Assembly: GCA_020846575.1 (NCBI GenBank)
Contig: JADLDQ010000254.1
Span: 1-5,991, forward strand
Direction: 5' to 3'
Length of the DNA: 5,991 nt
From: Burkholderiales bacterium
GTDB lineage: Bacteria; Pseudomonadota; Gammaproteobacteria; Burkholderiales; SG8-39
The notes under the pieces are model-generated. The model ran no database searches, had not been told where the DNA came from, and saw nothing but the letters and a program-made list of their open reading frames with translations. The translations under genes were made by a program, and so were the position numbers. Below are positions 5,401-5,991 of this stretch, piece after piece (the stretch's first letter is position 1; each line of letters begins with the position of its first letter).

Positions 5401-5895
5401 CAAACGCATATCCAGGCCGGCCGCGGCCAAATCCTGTCGTACGCGCAGGCGCCCGCCGTACCCGCGAGCGAGCCGATCGTGACGAGCGCCGCCTTGAGCG
5501 AGCCGCTCACGGCCGGCGCCGCCTGGGTGAGCCGCCTGGGTTGCCGAGCCGCGCGACAAGTAGCGCCCGAGGCAACGCGCCCATGCCACGCAAGGGCCAG
5601 CGCATCAAGCACCACAAGATTCCCGCGCGCAAGCCCGCAGGCGGCGCGCGCGGTCTGCGCGCCGATCCGCTTGCCCGAAAGCTTCTCACCCGCTACATGG
5701 AGGAGCACTTCGAATGGATGCGCATTACCGGTTACTCGACCGACACGGTACGTGCGCGCAGGATCGCCATCCGGCGCTTCATCGGCTGGTGTGACGAGCT
5801 GGGGATCGACGATCCGCGCGAGATCACCCGGCCGATGCTCGAGCGCTACCAGCGCAGTCTGTTCTACTACCGCAAGGCCGACGGCACGCCGCTGA
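2431..5895 (+). CDS. CHC2 zinc-finger/TOPRIM DNA primase fused to a P-loop ATPase (helicase-like)
   Basis: A very long replication protein, numbered from GTG 2431. A CHC2 zinc finger has ligands Cys25, His28, Cys46 and Cys50 (CPFH then CLGAC). A DnaG-like catalytic core follows (about 110-345): HFNGSLVIPVTDEQGN at 186-201, then a TOPRIM fold with Glu251 in ILCEALIDAL, Asp297 and Asp299 in GYDRDEAG and Asp330 in FPKGMDANEYA. A Pro/Ala linker spans about 380-430. The second half is a P-loop ATPase: SSSAAGKTS (Lys602; the first Gly of Walker A is Ser) and VLAIVEEEG (645-647) as Walker B. A winged-helix-like segment lies near 866-905. It should synthesise primers and unwind DNA for the element's own replication. 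Two oddities: conserved-looking residues RIPEAEIERLK are encoded in frame before 2431, and the last third-hundred bases overlap the integrase out of frame, so the true end is probably near 5540-5563. Confidence 0.85.
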   Translation: MSLERLVEVSGVVLKRAGKDRLGRCPFHDDREPSLVVSPAKNLWHCLGACQAGGTVIDWVMRMNGVSFRHAVELLRADPALAAGSHPVRQGTVRKLPAPLAVDADDQAILNQVIGYYHDTLKASPEVLAYLQARGIASDAAITTFRLGFANRTLGLRLPEKSRAAGAAMRARLQRLGILRESGHEHFNGSLVIPVTDEQGNITEVYGRKITPNLRPGTAQHLYLPAGHRAAGRGVWNIDAFSASREIILCEALIDALTFWCAGYRNVTAAYGVEGFTEEHLAAMKRQGTERVLIGYDRDEAGERAAEKLAQGLMAEGIECFRIQFPKGMDANEYALKLQPAAKSLGIAIRKAVWLGKGEASKPPQTVVPLAQASSAIEADAHTPVRALAASSLAAIAAKEENPSPAPLAEPLPASPMPAAPSAEPLIEQREHQVLVTCGEGADVRRYRVRGLAKNLSFEVLRVNLLASRGEAFYVDSFDLYNAKQRSAFITQAAAELAVSEQIVKADLGRMRLVLEKLQDEAIGKHLAPEQPTHPAMSEPEREPALALLRDPRLIERIPQDFEACGLTGEPLNKLVGYLAVVSRKLDRPLGVVIQSSSAAGKTSLMDALLEFVPTEERVKYSAMTGQALFYMDGDLKHKVLAIVEEEGAARASYALKLLQSEGELTIASTGKDPETGNLITQPYRVEGPVALLVTTTARDLDEELLNRCLVLTVDESRAQTRAIHARQREARTLEGLIARHAREALRRLHQNAQRLIRPLDVLNPYARWLSFPDQTTRLRRDHEKYLTLIDTIALLHQHQRPVKSATRGEQRIEYVEVSLEDIALANRIAHEVLGRSLDELPPQTRRLLRLIERHVAGECERARLKRADFRFSRRALREALGWGDTQLKVHLARLVELEYVLAHRAARAGLEYELVYEASDSEQVLRFPGLAEVEALKYAYDAARSGVNGARSGSGRPPVGGRSGPGRGGQNAPTPETQSDSGPSSTKTSQTHIQAGRGQILSYAQAPAVPASEPIVTSAALSEPLTAGAAWVSRLGCRAARQVAPEATRPCHARASASSTTRFPRASPQAARAVCAPIRLPESFSPATWRSTSNGCALPVTRPTRYVRAGSPSGASSAGVTSWGSTIRARSPGRCSSATSAVCSTTARPTARR
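3600..3633 (+). repeat. AT-rich perfect hairpin inside the primase linker
   Basis: CTTTAGC (3605-3611) and GCTAAAG (3622-3628) are perfect inverted arms; pairing extends outward to 3600 and 3633 with a single G-T wobble. The loop contains the self-complementary GCTATAGC (3613-3620). The codons here (TCT, TTA, GCT, ATA) are AT-ending and unlike the GC-ending codons on both sides. It encodes SSLAAIAAKEE in the disordered joint between primase and ATPase halves, so the protein can tolerate it. Confidence 0.7.
5264..5334 (+). repeat. Iteron-like array: GGTCGG boxes at exact 11-base spacing
   Basis: GGTCGG occurs at 5285, 5296, 5307, 5318 and 5329, each exactly 11 bases from the last, with another copy at 5264. 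The 11-mer GCGCGGTCGGG is also repeated perfectly at 5260-5270 and 5281-5291. The array lies in the Gly/Arg/Ser/Pro-rich tail of the primase frame. Eleven is not a multiple of three, so each box is read in a different frame, and constraint at the DNA level is a reasonable suspicion. A less GC-rich stretch follows at about 5341-5415. Confidence 0.75.
5569..5572 (+). promoter_or_regulatory. Weak ribosome binding site for the integrase
   Basis: GAGG stands 10 bases before ATG 5583 and supports that start. It lies 6 bases after a TAG (5561-5563) that is out of the primase frame by one position. Confidence 0.4.
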
Positions 5896-5991
5896 CGCTG
5901 GGCACGCAGCTTGGGTGCCTGGCGCCGCTGAAGACCTGGTTCAAGTGGCTGGCGAGGCAACATCACATCCTCGCCAACCCGGCTTCGGAGC
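5583..5991 (+). CDS. Tyrosine recombinase/integrase, N-terminal part, cut by the window edge
   Basis: From ATG 5583 a frame runs open to the last base, giving 136 complete codons. A basic leader (MPRKGQRIKHHKIPARKP) precedes the core-binding (SAM-like) domain of tyrosine recombinases: LLTRYMEEHFEWMRITGYS, DTVRARRIAIRRFIGWCDE, ITRPMLERYQRSLFYYRK and LAPLKTWFKWLARQHHILAN, ending at the expected NPASE. This helical domain grips the recombination site; the catalytic Arg, His and Tyr residues lie beyond the window, so activity cannot be judged. The frame's codons end mostly in G or C, unlike the competing primase-frame extension across the same bases. Expected role: site-specific integration and excision of the element, or of a linked transposon. 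XerC/XerD-like housekeeping use is less likely given the neighbours. Confidence 0.85.
   Translation, partial: MPRKGQRIKHHKIPARKPAGGARGLRADPLARKLLTRYMEEHFEWMRITGYSTDTVRARRIAIRRFIGWCDELGIDDPREITRPMLERYQRSLFYYRKADGTPLTLGTQLGCLAPLKTWFKWLARQHHILANPASE

Noticed and set aside
3607..5589. A 660-codon open frame on the minus strand opposite the primase
   Set aside because: It is a mirror of the GC-rich codon use of the primase, is rich in Arg/Gln/Leu without any domain, and lies opposite the Walker motifs of a clearly real gene.
5250..5966. A 238-codon minus-strand frame opposite the integrase start
   Set aside because: It opposes the integrase core-binding domain and the repeat array, with no motif of its own.

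Overview
The window is high-GC, strongly coding DNA that reads like accessory (mobile or toxin-rich) sequence from a Gram-negative proteobacterium, most likely a beta- or gammaproteobacterium. That guess rests on the Rhs fragment, the GC-rich codon use of the right-hand genes and the style of the primase and integrase; no rRNA, tRNA or housekeeping gene is present to test it.

Layout. Bases 1-126 hold the last 41 codons of an unidentified plus-strand reading frame. Bases 174-803 are an orphan Rhs C-terminal module: the end of an Rhs core (VYAYVGKNPVNYTDPMGL) fused to a variable region and a probable toxin domain, with no long core in front of it. It is followed 8 bases later by a 92-residue protein (812-1090) placed as its immunity partner. 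This left part is visibly less GC-rich than the rest.

After a 70-base convergent gap, three minus-strand genes form a tight operon, read from 2232 down to 1161: an XRE/Cro-type helix-turn-helix regulator, a small antitoxin-like protein and a PIN-domain toxin. The regulator's stop codon runs into the antitoxin's ribosome binding site, and antitoxin and toxin overlap by 17 bases.

A divergent control region (about 2233-2394) with AT-rich promoter-like hexamers and a short inverted repeat separates this operon from a very large plus-strand gene. That gene encodes a CHC2 zinc-finger/TOPRIM primase fused to a P-loop ATPase (helicase-like) half and a C-terminal winged-helix region. Its disordered 3' tail contains five GGTCGG boxes spaced exactly 11 bases apart, an iteron-like array. 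From 5583 to the window edge runs the N-terminal part of a tyrosine recombinase/integrase.

Together the right two-thirds look like the core of an integrative element carrying its own replication initiation (primase-ATPase), integration (recombinase), control (XRE) and maintenance (PIN toxin-antitoxin) functions, inserted beside or scavenging an Rhs toxin/immunity array. The functional coupling is inference; the gene identities are read from motifs.
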